Shown here: piece after piece, positions 50,901 through 59,768 of the stretch
Layout of the letters: every line of letters begins with the position of its first letter
How positions within the stretch are numbered: the first letter of the stretch is position 1
Assembly: GCA_963663135.2 (NCBI GenBank)
Contig: CAXXRM010000003.1
Span: 310,001 to 374,000, forward strand
DNA: 64,000 bases
Direction: 5' to 3'
DNA from: Io17-Chloro-G2 sp963663135
Lineage (GTDB): Bacteria > Chloroflexota > Dehalococcoidia > Lucifugimonadales > UBA3495
Notes under the pieces: generated by a model
What the model was told of the DNA's origin: nothing
Seen by the model: only the letters and a program-made list of their open reading frames with translations
The model's database searches: none
Made by a program: the position numbers and the translations under genes

Positions 50901-52355
50901 ATGCCTGCTCGGACAGGGAAAGAATACATCGCCGGCCTCAGGGACCACCCCAGGGAGGTGTGGATCCGGGGTGAACTGGTGAAAGACGTGACCAGCCACC
51001 CTTACTTTCGCAACGGCGTCGAATCGGTGGCCGCGCTGTACGACCTGCAGCACGACCCGGAGGTGGGGCCCGAAATGACCTTTGCCTCCCCCAGCACCGG
51101 AGACCAGGTCGGCCTTTCCTTCATGATCCCAAAGACCCATGAAGACCTGGACCGGCGGCGCAAGATGATGGCCCGTTGGGCGTGGACCAGCTGCGGGATG
51201 ATGGCCCGCACGCCCGACTTCCTGAACGTGGCGCTCACCGCCTGGGCCGCCGCGTCCGACTATTTTGCCCAGAACCGCCCCGAGTTCCAGCAAAACGTGC
51301 TGCGGTACCACGAGTTTATCCGGGAGAACGACGTTACGCTCACTCACACGCTGGTCAACCTGCAGCGGAGCCGCACTCCCGGTTCCGTGGACAATATTAG
51401 TGACCAGGTTGCCTTGACCGTCACGAAGGAGACCGACGCGGGCATTGTGGTCCGGGGCAGCCGGATTCTTGCCACACTGGGGCCAATATCGGACGAAATC
51501 GCTGTTTACCCGACCCGAAGCCACCTGATCGGAGACGACGCATGGCGCCAAGCGTTTTCCTTTTCGATTCCCTGCGACACTCCGGGCCTGAAGTTCCTGT
51601 GCCGGGAGAGCTTCGACCTGAACCGCTCCCACTTTGACCATCCCCTTGGGTCCCGGTTCGAAGAGATGGACGCGGTGGTGTTCTTCGACGACGTGCTGGT
51701 GCCCTGGGAACGGGTGTTCCTGCTGGGCGACCCGGATTTGTGCAACAACTATTCGGCCAACACCCACTCCCTTTCCCACACCGGGCACCAGGTCACCACC
51801 CGCACGGTGGTTAAGACCGAATTCGTCCTGGGCCTGCTTTCCCTGATGATTGAGACCCTCGGTTCCACCCAGATACCCCAGGTGCAAGAACGGATGGGGG
51901 AGGTAATTGTTTACCTGGAAACCATGAAGGCCCTGCTGCGGGCCGCCGAAGCCGACGCCGAAATCGACCGGTGGGGGGTGATGTGCCCGGCCCTAGCGCC
52001 GTTCACGGCCAGCCGCAGCCTGTTTCCGAAGACCATCTACCCCAGGCTGGCCGAAATCGTGCAGCAGATGGGTTCCAGCAGCCTGATGGCCCTGCCGGCC
52101 GAAGCCGATTTTGACACACCTATCGCCGCGGAAATCGAACAGTACATGTCCACGGACACCGCCAGCGCCCGGGACCGGGCCAAGCTGTTCCACCTGGCTT
52201 GGGACGTGGCGTGCAGCGCCTTTGGCGGGCGCCAGGTGCTGTACGAGCGGTTCTTCGGCGGAGACCCGGTCCGCAATGCAATGATGCTGTACAACAACTA
52301 CAACAAGGAGCCATCCAAGGCCCGGGTGCAGGAGTTTCTGGACCGGAGCGGGTAG
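50901..52355 (+). CDS. 4-hydroxyphenylacetate 3-hydroxylase family protein (HpaB-like)
   Basis: A FADH2-dependent monooxygenase of 484 residues, usually hydroxylating phenols with flavin supplied by a separate reductase. Family marks are the N-terminal TGKEYIAGLRDHPREVWIRG, the acyl-CoA-dehydrogenase-like fold, VVFFDDVLVPWERVFLLGD near residue 270, and the C-terminal AFGGRQVLYERFFGGDPVRN. The ATG at 50901 follows a GGGGGA; the longer frame is not supported. No flavin reductase is adjacent. Confidence 0.93.
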   Translation: MPARTGKEYIAGLRDHPREVWIRGELVKDVTSHPYFRNGVESVAALYDLQHDPEVGPEMTFASPSTGDQVGLSFMIPKTHEDLDRRRKMMARWAWTSCGMMARTPDFLNVALTAWAAASDYFAQNRPEFQQNVLRYHEFIRENDVTLTHTLVNLQRSRTPGSVDNISDQVALTVTKETDAGIVVRGSRILATLGPISDEIAVYPTRSHLIGDDAWRQAFSFSIPCDTPGLKFLCRESFDLNRSHFDHPLGSRFEEMDAVVFFDDVLVPWERVFLLGDPDLCNNYSANTHSLSHTGHQVTTRTVVKTEFVLGLLSLMIETLGSTQIPQVQERMGEVIVYLETMKALLRAAEADAEIDRWGVMCPALAPFTASRSLFPKTIYPRLAEIVQQMGSSSLMALPAEADFDTPIAAEIEQYMSTDTASARDRAKLFHLAWDVACSAFGGRQVLYERFFGGDPVRNAMMLYNNYNKEPSKARVQEFLDRSG

Positions 52356-52414
52356 GCCGGGGCAAACTCTCCCTAACCCCCAGGAGCTCTCGATCTTTGC
52401 CGGAGGGCGACGAA

Positions 52415-54846
52415 GTGAGGAACGACAAACGGCCCACCCTCCTCAGGGTTACCCTCCGGTTTGCCCTGTGCGGTGCAATAGCCATTCTGTTGGCCGCCTG
52501 CAGCCCGGTCCCGTTCGTCTCGGGACTGAACCCGTTCACACCTCGGAAGAAGAGGCCCTGGCCGCTCTCTACAATGCCACGGGCGGAGCTGATTGGAGGA
52601 ATAGCTCCGGATGGCTAAGCAACCGGCACATGGAAACTTGGCACGGCGTCGGATACCACCACGGCGAAAGGCTCAGGCCCGGCCCTGTTGAAGGAACCTA
52701 CGTCGTGGAATGGGTTGAGGGGAGAGATACCGCCTGAGTTGGGCAAGCTCGACCACCTGGTATCTTTGGACCTCAGTGGCAACCGGTTGAGTGGGGAGAT
52801 TCCGTCCAAGCTGGGCAGCCTCAGCCGACTGAGAGGACTGTACCTTACTAAGAACCAGTTGCGCGGGGAGATTCCATCAGAACTGGAAAGTCTTCGCGAT
52901 CTGGAACAATTGTACCTTCAAGACAATAATCTGAGCGGTCAGATACCTCCAGAATTGGGCACACTCTCAAAGCTGTGGAAGGTGTATCTGGGCGGGAACC
53001 AGTTCTCCGGGTGCATACCCGCAAGTTGGAAGAGAGTTCGAGAGCATGACTTCCTTGGGCTTAGTCTGCCCTTTTGCGGCGACCAGGACCAAGGCGCCCG
53101 CATCCCTGTTGGCAGCGACACGGAAGCGTTGGCCGCCCTTTACAATGCCGCGGGCGGCGAAAGCTGGCGGGACAACACCAACTGGATGACCTCTGAGCCA
53201 TTGCATAAGTGGTATGGCGTCTCCTCGACGGGGTCTCGCTCCGGCCGGATCCACACACTAAATCTAAAGGGGAATAATTTGAGGGGGGAGTTACCGCCCG
53301 AGTTGGCCAGCCTCAAAGGACTGAGATCTCTGAACCTAGCGGACAACAACTTGAGCGGCAATATACCCACCGAGTTGGGCAGCCTCAAAAGACTGCATAC
53401 TCTGAACCTCGCGCAGAAAAACTTGAGCGGTGATATACCGTCCGAGCTAGGTAACGTCCCCGGCTTGAGCCAAATTTACCTTAATGACAACCGGTTGAGC
53501 GGGGAGATTCCGCCCCAGCTGGGCAGCATCGAAAGATTGACGGAGTTGCGCCTCGAAGGGAACGATCTAACCGGGAAGATACCGCCTGAATTGGGTAACC
53601 TCACCAGGCTTCAAGTGCTGCGCCTCGGAGGGAACCGGTTGACCGGGTGCATCCCCGGTAGGTGGCGCTCAGTTCCGGATAATGATCTATGGGAGCTTGG
53701 TCTGCCCATCTGCGGCGAACAGGAAACCATCGGTCCTCCTCCTTCTTCCGGCGACAGGACCGCATTGGTCGCTTTCTATAACGCCACGGGCGGGGAAAGC
53801 TGGCGGGACAACTCCAACTGGTTGACCTCAGAGCCAATTCGCGACTGGTACAGCGTCGCCACCAACCCCCGGTCAGGAAGAGTCAAAGGGCTAAACCTCG
53901 CGGAGAATAACCTGACCGGGGAGGTCCCGCCCGAGTTGGGCGACCTCAAACACCTCCGGATTGTGGATCTCCAGAGGAATGACCTGAGTGGGGAGATACC
54001 GACGGAGTTGGGTGACCTCGGATCGCTGTACCGTCTTTTCCTTAGCGAAAACAGGTTGACCGGGGAGATCCCGCCCGAATTGGGTAAACTCCGTGACTTG
54101 GAACACCTGACCCTCCTGGACAACAAGTTAAGCGGCGAGATACCGACGGAGTTCGGTGACCTCGGATCGCTGTACCGTCTTTTCCTTAGCGAAAACAGGT
54201 TGACCGGGGAGATCCCGCCCGAATTGGGTAAACTCCGTGACTTGGAACACCTGACCCTCCTGGACAACAAGTTAAGCGGCGAGATACCGACGGAGTTCGG
54301 TGACCTCGGATCGCTGTACCGTCTTTTCCTTAGCGAAAACAGGTTGACCGGGGAGATCCCGCCCGAATTGGGTAACCTCCGTGACTTGGAACACCTGACC
54401 CTCCTGGACAACAAGTTAAGCGGCGAGATACACGGAGTTCGGTGACCTCGGATCGCAAGTTAAGCGGCGAGATACCGACGGAGTTCGGTGACCTCGGATC
54501 GCTGTACCGTCTTTACCTTAACGAAAACAGGTTGACCGGTGAGATCCCGTCCGAATTGGGCAATCTCCTATCACTGGATGTCCTGTACCTCCAAGGGAAC
54601 AACTTAAGCGGTGAGATTCCGCCCGAGTTGGGAAATCTCCTTTCGCTGCGCTCCCTGCGCCTTCAAGGCAACAACTTAAGCGGCGAGATTCCGTCTGAGT
54701 TGAGCAATCTCCTTTCGCTGCTTACCCTGCACATCGGCGGAAACCTGCTTACGGGGTGCATACCCGGTGGTTTGCGCTCAGTCTCGAAGAACGACCTTTC
54801 AACGCTTGGACTGCCATTCTGCGCCGTTGAAGCCCTCTCCCCCTAA
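52415..54846 (+). pseudogene. LRR-repeat lipoprotein gene with several frameshifts
   Basis: A GTG start with GGAGGG upstream opens a lipoprotein signal (FALCGAIAILLAAC, lipobox Cys at residue 29). The reading frame then shifts near 52530, again near 52670-52690, and again near 54431. Read through, it encodes many plant-type leucine-rich repeats (GEIPPELGxLxxLxxLxLxxN) in three sets, each opened by an ALAALYNATGGESW-type block. The largest intact frame is 52688-54445. The last part (54442-54846) continues the repeats and ends VEALSP. The protein would be secreted and anchored at the cell surface. Confidence 0.8.
54011..54486 (+). repeat. Near-exact 144-bp repeats inside the LRR gene
   Basis: Units begin at 54011, 54155 and 54299 (period 144 bp = 48 residues, two LRRs each). 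A fourth begins at 54441, two bases early, and is cut after about 46 bp where a fifth begins at 54487. The two-base loss and the partial unit put the downstream part out of frame. Confidence 0.9.
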
Positions 54847-54896
54847 GCCCTAATCCACCGAAGGAGGGCGTGTAGCGGGGTCCTGAAGAGACGAAA

Positions 54897-54959
54897 GTGC
54901 TCCTGCGCCTCTGGGATAATGGTTTTCGAGACAGAAAACCGGTCCCAAAACAGGAGCAC
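54897..54959. repeat. Nested inverted repeats after the LRR gene
   Basis: Outer arms GTGCTCCTG/CAGGAGCAC (54897-54905 and 54951-54959) enclose inner arms GGTTTTC/GAAAACC (54921-54927 and 54934-54940). The segment is set between LRR-coding sequence on both sides. Confidence 0.65.
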
Positions 54960-55110
54960 CCAACAGCTGTACCTCGCAGGGAACCGGTTGACCGGAGAGA
55001 TACCCCCGGAACTGGGCAACCTCACCAATCTGAATCATCTTCACATCCAACCCGGTAATGAACTAACCGGGTGCATGCCCGCGAGCTTTCGACAGCGGCG
55101 CGACAGCTAT
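54960..55110 (+). pseudogene. Detached LRR fragment
   Basis: Directly after the inverted repeat the frame reads QQLYLAGNRLTGEIPPELGN, LTNLNHLHIQPGNELTGCMP, then ASFRQRRDS. It is the end of an LRR set without a start, a remnant of the gene upstream or a related copy. Confidence 0.65.
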
Positions 55111-55200
55111 CCTGGTGGGCCGGGACGTTTCGCCCACTTCCGTTACCCGGATTTTCTGCTCTTGGTGAGCCATAGGTCCGGGGGGAACGTAGGACGCCGC

Positions 55201-55374
55201 CCCGTCATTCCCGTCGCAGCGGGAATCCAGAGCCCTGGCCATGCGCCAAGACGGTTATGACAATTATGACGCGCCTGGTGGACAGGCCGACGTTCCACCT
55301 GGACCATTCCTGCAGACTCGATCAGGTTGGATGGCAGAAAGGGCTCTGGATTCCCGCGGCGGCGAGAATGACGG
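55201..55374 (+). mobile_element. MITE-like element, full copy 1
   Basis: A 174-bp element with terminal inverted repeats of about 35 bp (CCGTCATTCCCGTCGCAGCG at the left; GGCTCTGGATTCCCGCGGCG at the right). The inside has GCCAAGACGGTTATG, then GACCATTCCTGCAGAC and ATCAGGTTGGATGG. Its ends are also palindromic in themselves. A solo right end lies at 55442-55481. Confidence 0.8.
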
Positions 55375-55526
55375 ATGACTTGGTTAGAGCCACCCGTGAG
55401 GATGAAAATAGCCTTTTCATAATAATGACGGGAGTAAGGTTCAGAAAGGCGTCTGGATTCCCACTGCGGCGAGGGTGACGGTGATTTGAAGACAATCGAA
55501 ATACCCTGCGCCTTGTGCCTATACCC

Positions 55527-55555
55527 TTGGATTTTTCTAAAGTATGGCGTATATT
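55527..55555 (+). promoter_or_regulatory. Probable promoter of the VOC gene at 55610
   Basis: TTGGAT, a 17-bp spacer and TATATT, with a leader of about 50 bases. Confidence 0.55.
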
Positions 55556-55609
55556 GTTGTTTAACAGAGGATTTACGTTTCTGAGTATTGAATAGGAGGA
55601 GGAGCCATT

Positions 55610-56062
55610 ATGCCAAAACCGATTAGAGTCGGGCACCTGGTTCTCAACGTCAAAGACCAGGTAGCTTCCACCAAGTTCTACACCGAAGTGCTGGGATTCG
55701 AGATTTCCATCGACCGCCCCGGTTTCGGGACCTTTTTGACCTGCGGCAAGATTCACCATGACCTGGCCCTGTTCCAGGCCGCAGAGGACGCGGCCCCCGT
55801 GAGCAAGGGCGGCCTGGGCCTGAACCACATGGCCCTGCAGGTCCAAGACTGGGACACTCTGAACGAGTTCTACAAGTACTTGGTGGAGACCGACGTGCCC
55901 ATCGACCACACCACGGACCACAGCATGACCTACAGCATCTACATCAACGACCCCGACGGCAACGGCATCGAGTTGTTCTGCAACGCGCAGGCCACCGCCG
56001 AGGAAGGGCTGACCGAGATGCGCACCCCTGGCCGCAAAAACGTGGCGTTGGTGTTCGAATAA
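55610..56062 (+). CDS. VOC family dioxygenase-like protein
   Basis: A 150-residue protein resembling type I extradiol dioxygenases and other VOC enzymes. Expected metal ligands are present: H9 (VGHLVLNV), H73 (LNHMALQV) and E121 (DPDGNGIELFCN). The C-terminus has a short extra tail. AGGAGG is upstream of the ATG. It has its own promoter and terminator, so it is monocistronic. Aromatic ring cleavage is possible given the LigB, HpaB and LLM neighbours. Confidence 0.9.
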   Translation: MPKPIRVGHLVLNVKDQVASTKFYTEVLGFEISIDRPGFGTFLTCGKIHHDLALFQAAEDAAPVSKGGLGLNHMALQVQDWDTLNEFYKYLVETDVPIDHTTDHSMTYSIYINDPDGNGIELFCNAQATAEEGLTEMRTPGRKNVALVFE

Positions 56063-56096
56063 GCCGGACCGAACCCGGCTAAATGCCCCTGATCAG

Positions 56097-56135
56097 AGGT
56101 GGGTCCAGCCAAGGTTGGGGCCCACCTTTTATTTT
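56097..56135 (+). terminator. Terminator after the VOC gene
   Basis: AGGTGGG and CCCACCT form a stem with an inner TCC/GGG extension, followed by TTTTATTTT. Confidence 0.85.
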
Positions 56136-56285
56136 GGCATCAGTGTTACTGCGTCCGGGTCGCTGCACCGGGCAGACAAACCGAAATCAGCGAGACCGGA
56201 GTCCATGAAACCGGAGATCGGGCCGCCAGACCCTTTAACGGTCTTCAAATTGTCCACGAACCGGCCACCACAAAGGAGGGTTCCT

Positions 56286-57359
56286 ATGGCGCATCTGGAA
56301 TTCGGCATCTGGGACACTTTCCCCGCCCACGAATTTGACAACTATGCCCTGGCCGCCGACGCCTACGATCAACATCTCTACGAGGTCCAACTGGGTGAAG
56401 AGCTGGGCTACGAGTCCTACTACATCATCGAGCACCAGAACTCACACATAGGCCAACTCACCGCGCCCAGCGTTTACCTTACCGCCGTGGCCCTGCGGAC
56501 CACGTCCATGCGGTTCGGGGTCATGATTTACCAGCTTCCCTTCTACAACCCGATGCGACTCGCCCAGGACGCGGCCATGCTGGACCACCTGTCTCACGGC
56601 CGGCTGGAGTTTGGCACCGGAATCGGCGTGGCCGAGCACGAGTTCATGCGCTGGAACCTGCCGTTCTTCGAGCGCCAGAAGATGTCGTCAGAGGCCATGG
56701 AAATCATTATCAAGGCCTGGACCCAGGACGAAGTGACCTACCAGGGTGACTACTGGCAGTTCGACGAAGCTCTGCCGGTGCCCAAGCCTTACCAGCAGCC
56801 CTACCCGCCCATCTGGGTGGGCGCACACAGCCCGGCGTCGCTGGAGTACGCGGCCAAGAACAACTTCCACGTTTCCCAGAACCTGGACATCGACCCCACT
56901 ATCGCCGAGAAGTTCGACCTGTATCGGAAGATTTGGCGGGAGTGCAACCACCCCGGCCCCATGCCCCGCACTTTCCTGACGCGGGCAGTGCACGTGGCGG
57001 AGACCGACGAAAAGGCCAAGGAGGAAGCCGAAGGACCGCTGCTGGAATCCCGAAGGCTGGGCCGCGAAGGCCTGTCCAACACCCGCATCGGGTACCAAGG
57101 CCGCAACGAGGGAACGCCCAGCCAGAATGAACTGGCCCGGGTGTTTCAGGGCATGGGTACATCGCTGGATTTCTGGATAGACAACGGCCTGGCACTGGTG
57201 GGCAGCCCGGAGACCGTGACTGCAAAGCTCAAGGAGCAGCGCGAATTAATCGGTTACGACATCTTTTGCGCGGCGCACCGCATTGGTCGAATGCCAAAAG
57301 AGCAATCGCTGAACTCGTTGAAACTGTTTGCCAAAGAGGTTATGCCCGCGTTCGAGTAG
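56286..57359 (+). CDS. LLM class flavin-dependent oxidoreductase
   Basis: A bacterial-luciferase-type monooxygenase of 357 residues. Motifs: LGYESYYIIEHQNSHIG near residue 40, FGVMIYQLPFYNPMRLAQDA near residue 80, LSHGRLEFGTGIGVAEHEF, and KPYQQPYPPIWVGAHSPAS near residue 165. The ATG at 56286 follows GGAGG with good spacing; the frame to 56115 crosses the terminator and is rejected. It probably oxidises a sulfur- or carbonyl-bearing substrate, but this cannot be read from sequence. Confidence 0.92.
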   Translation: MAHLEFGIWDTFPAHEFDNYALAADAYDQHLYEVQLGEELGYESYYIIEHQNSHIGQLTAPSVYLTAVALRTTSMRFGVMIYQLPFYNPMRLAQDAAMLDHLSHGRLEFGTGIGVAEHEFMRWNLPFFERQKMSSEAMEIIIKAWTQDEVTYQGDYWQFDEALPVPKPYQQPYPPIWVGAHSPASLEYAAKNNFHVSQNLDIDPTIAEKFDLYRKIWRECNHPGPMPRTFLTRAVHVAETDEKAKEEAEGPLLESRRLGREGLSNTRIGYQGRNEGTPSQNELARVFQGMGTSLDFWIDNGLALVGSPETVTAKLKEQRELIGYDIFCAAHRIGRMPKEQSLNSLKLFAKEVMPAFE

Positions 57360-57532
57360 GCGGCGGGAAACCGGGGTTAAGGGTAGGGAGCGGGTCTGCC
57401 GAGTGCGTCCGCCGCCACCCCGACTTTACGCCAAGGAGTAACCCGCCGAAGGCCGCAACCAGCAAGCTTTGCACCGATGTCTTCCCAACACCAGTGGGCT
57501 TGCAGTTGCCATTAAATCCGACTGTGATGTTA

Positions 57533-57695
57533 ACCGCCGCGGCAATCCAGAGGCATTTCTCCCATCCAACATGATGCGGGTCTGCAGGAATGGTCCAGCT
57601 GGGACCTCGGACTGTCGACCCGGCGCGTCTAAGTTGGCATAACCGCCTTGGCGTATGATCAGGGCTCTGGATTCCCGCTGCGGCGAGAATGACGT
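57533..57695 (-). mobile_element. MITE-like element, full copy 2 (inverted)
   Basis: The same element as at 55201-55374 in reverse: a degenerate end (GCGGCAATCCAGAG), then CTGCAGGAATGGTCCAGCTG, ATAACCGCCTTGGCG and the intact end GGGCTCTGGATTCCCGCTGC. The rest of 57360-57778 holds no gene. Confidence 0.75.
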
Positions 57696-57778
57696 GGGGG
57701 GGGGGTCAAAAGGACTTGGCCCAACATTGTGACAGGCTTGCGGAATCGTTGAACGGTATCTGTAGGGTAGGGCATGGG

Positions 57779-58258
57779 ATGCGGAGAATCCGCCAGTATA
57801 TCGGTCCGATTTACGGGGTTGCCGGATTGCTGGGCATGGCGCTGGCGGTGTTGGCTTGTTCAGGGTCGCCGACGCAGGAGCCCGGCGCCACGGCCGAGAG
57901 ACCAACATCGCCGCCCAACACCGGGGCCTACGCGACTGTGGTAGTAACGGCGCCGGAGTTATCGCAATCCGCCCGCTCAGGTCAGACGCTGTTCAACAGA
58001 AACTGCGCCGTTTGTCATGGAGCGAACGCTTCCGGCTCCAATGCGGGTCCGCCCCTGGTCCACCCGATTTATGGGCCGGGCCATCACCCCGATTTCGCCT
58101 TCAAAAACGCCGTGCAAAATGGTGTTCCGTCCCACCACTGGTGGTTTGGCGATATGGCGCCCCTGCCCGGCATTTCGGAGCAGCAAGTGGAACAGATAGT
58201 TTGCTATGTCCGCGAATTACAGCGGGACAACGGCATCTTTGAGGGCGACGCCTGTTAG
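57779..58258 (+). CDS. c-type cytochrome lipoprotein
   Basis: A 159-residue exported protein. The N-terminal hydrophobic segment ends in a lipobox (ALAVLAC27). A Pro/Thr-rich linker follows, and the heme motif CAVCH is at residues 76-80. A Met ligand is probably in DMAPLPGIS near residue 130, followed by the final helix (EQQVEQIVCYVRELQ). It would carry electrons at the outer face of the membrane. The ATG at 57779 has GTAGGG upstream. Confidence 0.9.
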   Translation: MRRIRQYIGPIYGVAGLLGMALAVLACSGSPTQEPGATAERPTSPPNTGAYATVVVTAPELSQSARSGQTLFNRNCAVCHGANASGSNAGPPLVHPIYGPGHHPDFAFKNAVQNGVPSHHWWFGDMAPLPGISEQQVEQIVCYVRELQRDNGIFEGDAC

Positions 58259-58410
58259 AAACCACTGGAAAGTTGTGAGGCTCAATATCCGGAGGGCCAA
58301 CGTGGTTCCAACGTATTTCAGGTTCGGAAAAAGTCTCTTAAATTGACCAACGTTAAAGCACCAAGCCACTCACCAACCCGCGGCATCTTGCCCGGCGACT
58401 GCGTGCTGCC

Positions 58411-59163
58411 TTGATCAACTTGATCAGGGCGGTGATTCTGGACCTGGACGGGACCATCATTGGCCCGGACGAGCAGATCAGGCCGGCGGTCCTGAGCGCA
58501 GTGGGCCGGCTGGCCGGGAAGGTGCCGGTCTCAATCGCCACCGGGCGCGAGTCCAAGGACGTGGTGAGTTACGCCCGGCGCCTGGGGCTGACCGCTCCGC
58601 AGGTCTGCGACGGCGGGGCTACAATCCTGGGCCCCCAATCGGAGGAAATCCTTTGGCGGGACCCGCTGGGGCCGGAAAACTCCCGTAAGGTTATTGAAAG
58701 CCTGCGTTCTCTGGGCACGGAATTTATAGCCACCTTCCCCCAGGGAAGCGTGAAGGACTTTGACCGGCTGCCTCACTGGGACATCACCCGCATTTCCGCT
58801 TTGGACATTTCCGAATCGCAGGCGGAGGAGTTGGCGGGTTGGTTCTCAGACAACCCAAGCATCCAAACCGTGAAGGCCTACCTGCCCTACAACGGGCTGT
58901 GGGCGGTTGACTTCACGCATCGTGGAGTGGACAAGGGCACTGCCGCCGCCCGATTGGGGACTATGCTGGGATGCCAGACCCAAGACATGGCGGGTGTGGG
59001 GGACAGCTTCAACGACCTGGCATTGCTTCAGGCCTGCGGAATGGGAATCGCCATGGGCAACGCGGCGCCGGAGGTTAAAGCCGTGGCGGATTACCAGGCA
59101 CCAGGGGTGGAACAAGACGGGTTGGCCTGGGCTATCGAGGAAATACTGCTGGCACGAACGTAA
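58411..59163 (+). CDS. HAD family hydrolase, Cof type
   Basis: A haloacid-dehalogenase-type phosphatase of 250 residues. Motif I is VILDLDGTIIG near residue 8, motif II SIATGRES near residue 41, and motif IV GVGDSFNDLALL near residue 195. The C2 cap between is of the Cof type, so sugar phosphates are likely substrates. The start codon is TTG. No operon partner is evident. Confidence 0.9.
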   Translation: MINLIRAVILDLDGTIIGPDEQIRPAVLSAVGRLAGKVPVSIATGRESKDVVSYARRLGLTAPQVCDGGATILGPQSEEILWRDPLGPENSRKVIESLRSLGTEFIATFPQGSVKDFDRLPHWDITRISALDISESQAEELAGWFSDNPSIQTVKAYLPYNGLWAVDFTHRGVDKGTAAARLGTMLGCQTQDMAGVGDSFNDLALLQACGMGIAMGNAAPEVKAVADYQAPGVEQDGLAWAIEEILLART

Positions 59164-59235
59164 GCTATCGGGTAGCCTGAGGGAGTTCCTGGCCCCTTCC
59201 TTCGTGAACAGCCAAGAAGACGACTGACAGCGGGG

Positions 59236-59493
59236 CTAGCCCACCAAGGCCTGCATCCGCTCGACGAAACGGCGCACCATCAGGCGGTCGTCATCGATTT
59301 CATAGTCCTGCATGAATTTGTGGTATAGGTCGGCGTGGAAGTGGTCCGCCGCAATAAAATCGCCGCTCAAAGACTCGTCACCGGATTCTTGAGCCAGCCG
59401 CTGTACCGCCGCCTTGAGGGAACGATGATCGCCAAATTCCCAACCGCGCTGTTGGGCGGCAACCATCACGAAGTGGGACGCGGCGCCCCACAT
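59236..59493 (-). CDS. HEPN/PaREP1-like protein, N-terminus uncertain
   Basis: The 85 residues from the ATG at 59493 (MWGAASHFVMVAAQQRGWEF, LKAAVQRLAQESGD, FHADLYHKFMQDYEID) match the C-terminal two thirds of HEPN-like proteins found in many bacteria and archaea. In-frame coding continues upstream to about 59571 (IEAAQEFLEASDREFAAGDV), but no ATG, GTG or TTG lies there before a stop; ATT at 59571 is the only early option. The gene may have lost its start, or use a rare start codon. Confidence 0.65.
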   Translation of the reverse strand: MWGAASHFVMVAAQQRGWEFGDHRSLKAAVQRLAQESGDESLSGDFIAADHFHADLYHKFMQDYEIDDDRLMVRRFVERMQALVG

Positions 59494-59768
59494 CTTCTCT
59501 GAACCCCGCAGAACGTCCCCGGCGGCGAACTCCCGGTCAGACGCCTCCAGAAACTCCTGCGCTGCTTCAATGTGTTGTTGAGTTCGAATCGCCCGTCTTC
59601 GGGAAAGTTATGGGGCAATTGTAGCGGGTTCAGCCGGCTGCAGTGTAGCTACCCGCGGCTGGTGGGCAGGCATCAGCAGGTCGAGCGCCCACTGAGCTTG
59701 GGGACTGGTTGCCCTCGTCCCCTGGTGTGGCAATCAACTCTCGAAATGGCTTTGAGGGGCCGCTCCCG

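Noticed and set aside
50832..51887. Minus-strand frame of 351 codons opposite the HpaB gene
   Set aside because: No family resemblance; the plus strand has the HpaB protein with promoter and SD.
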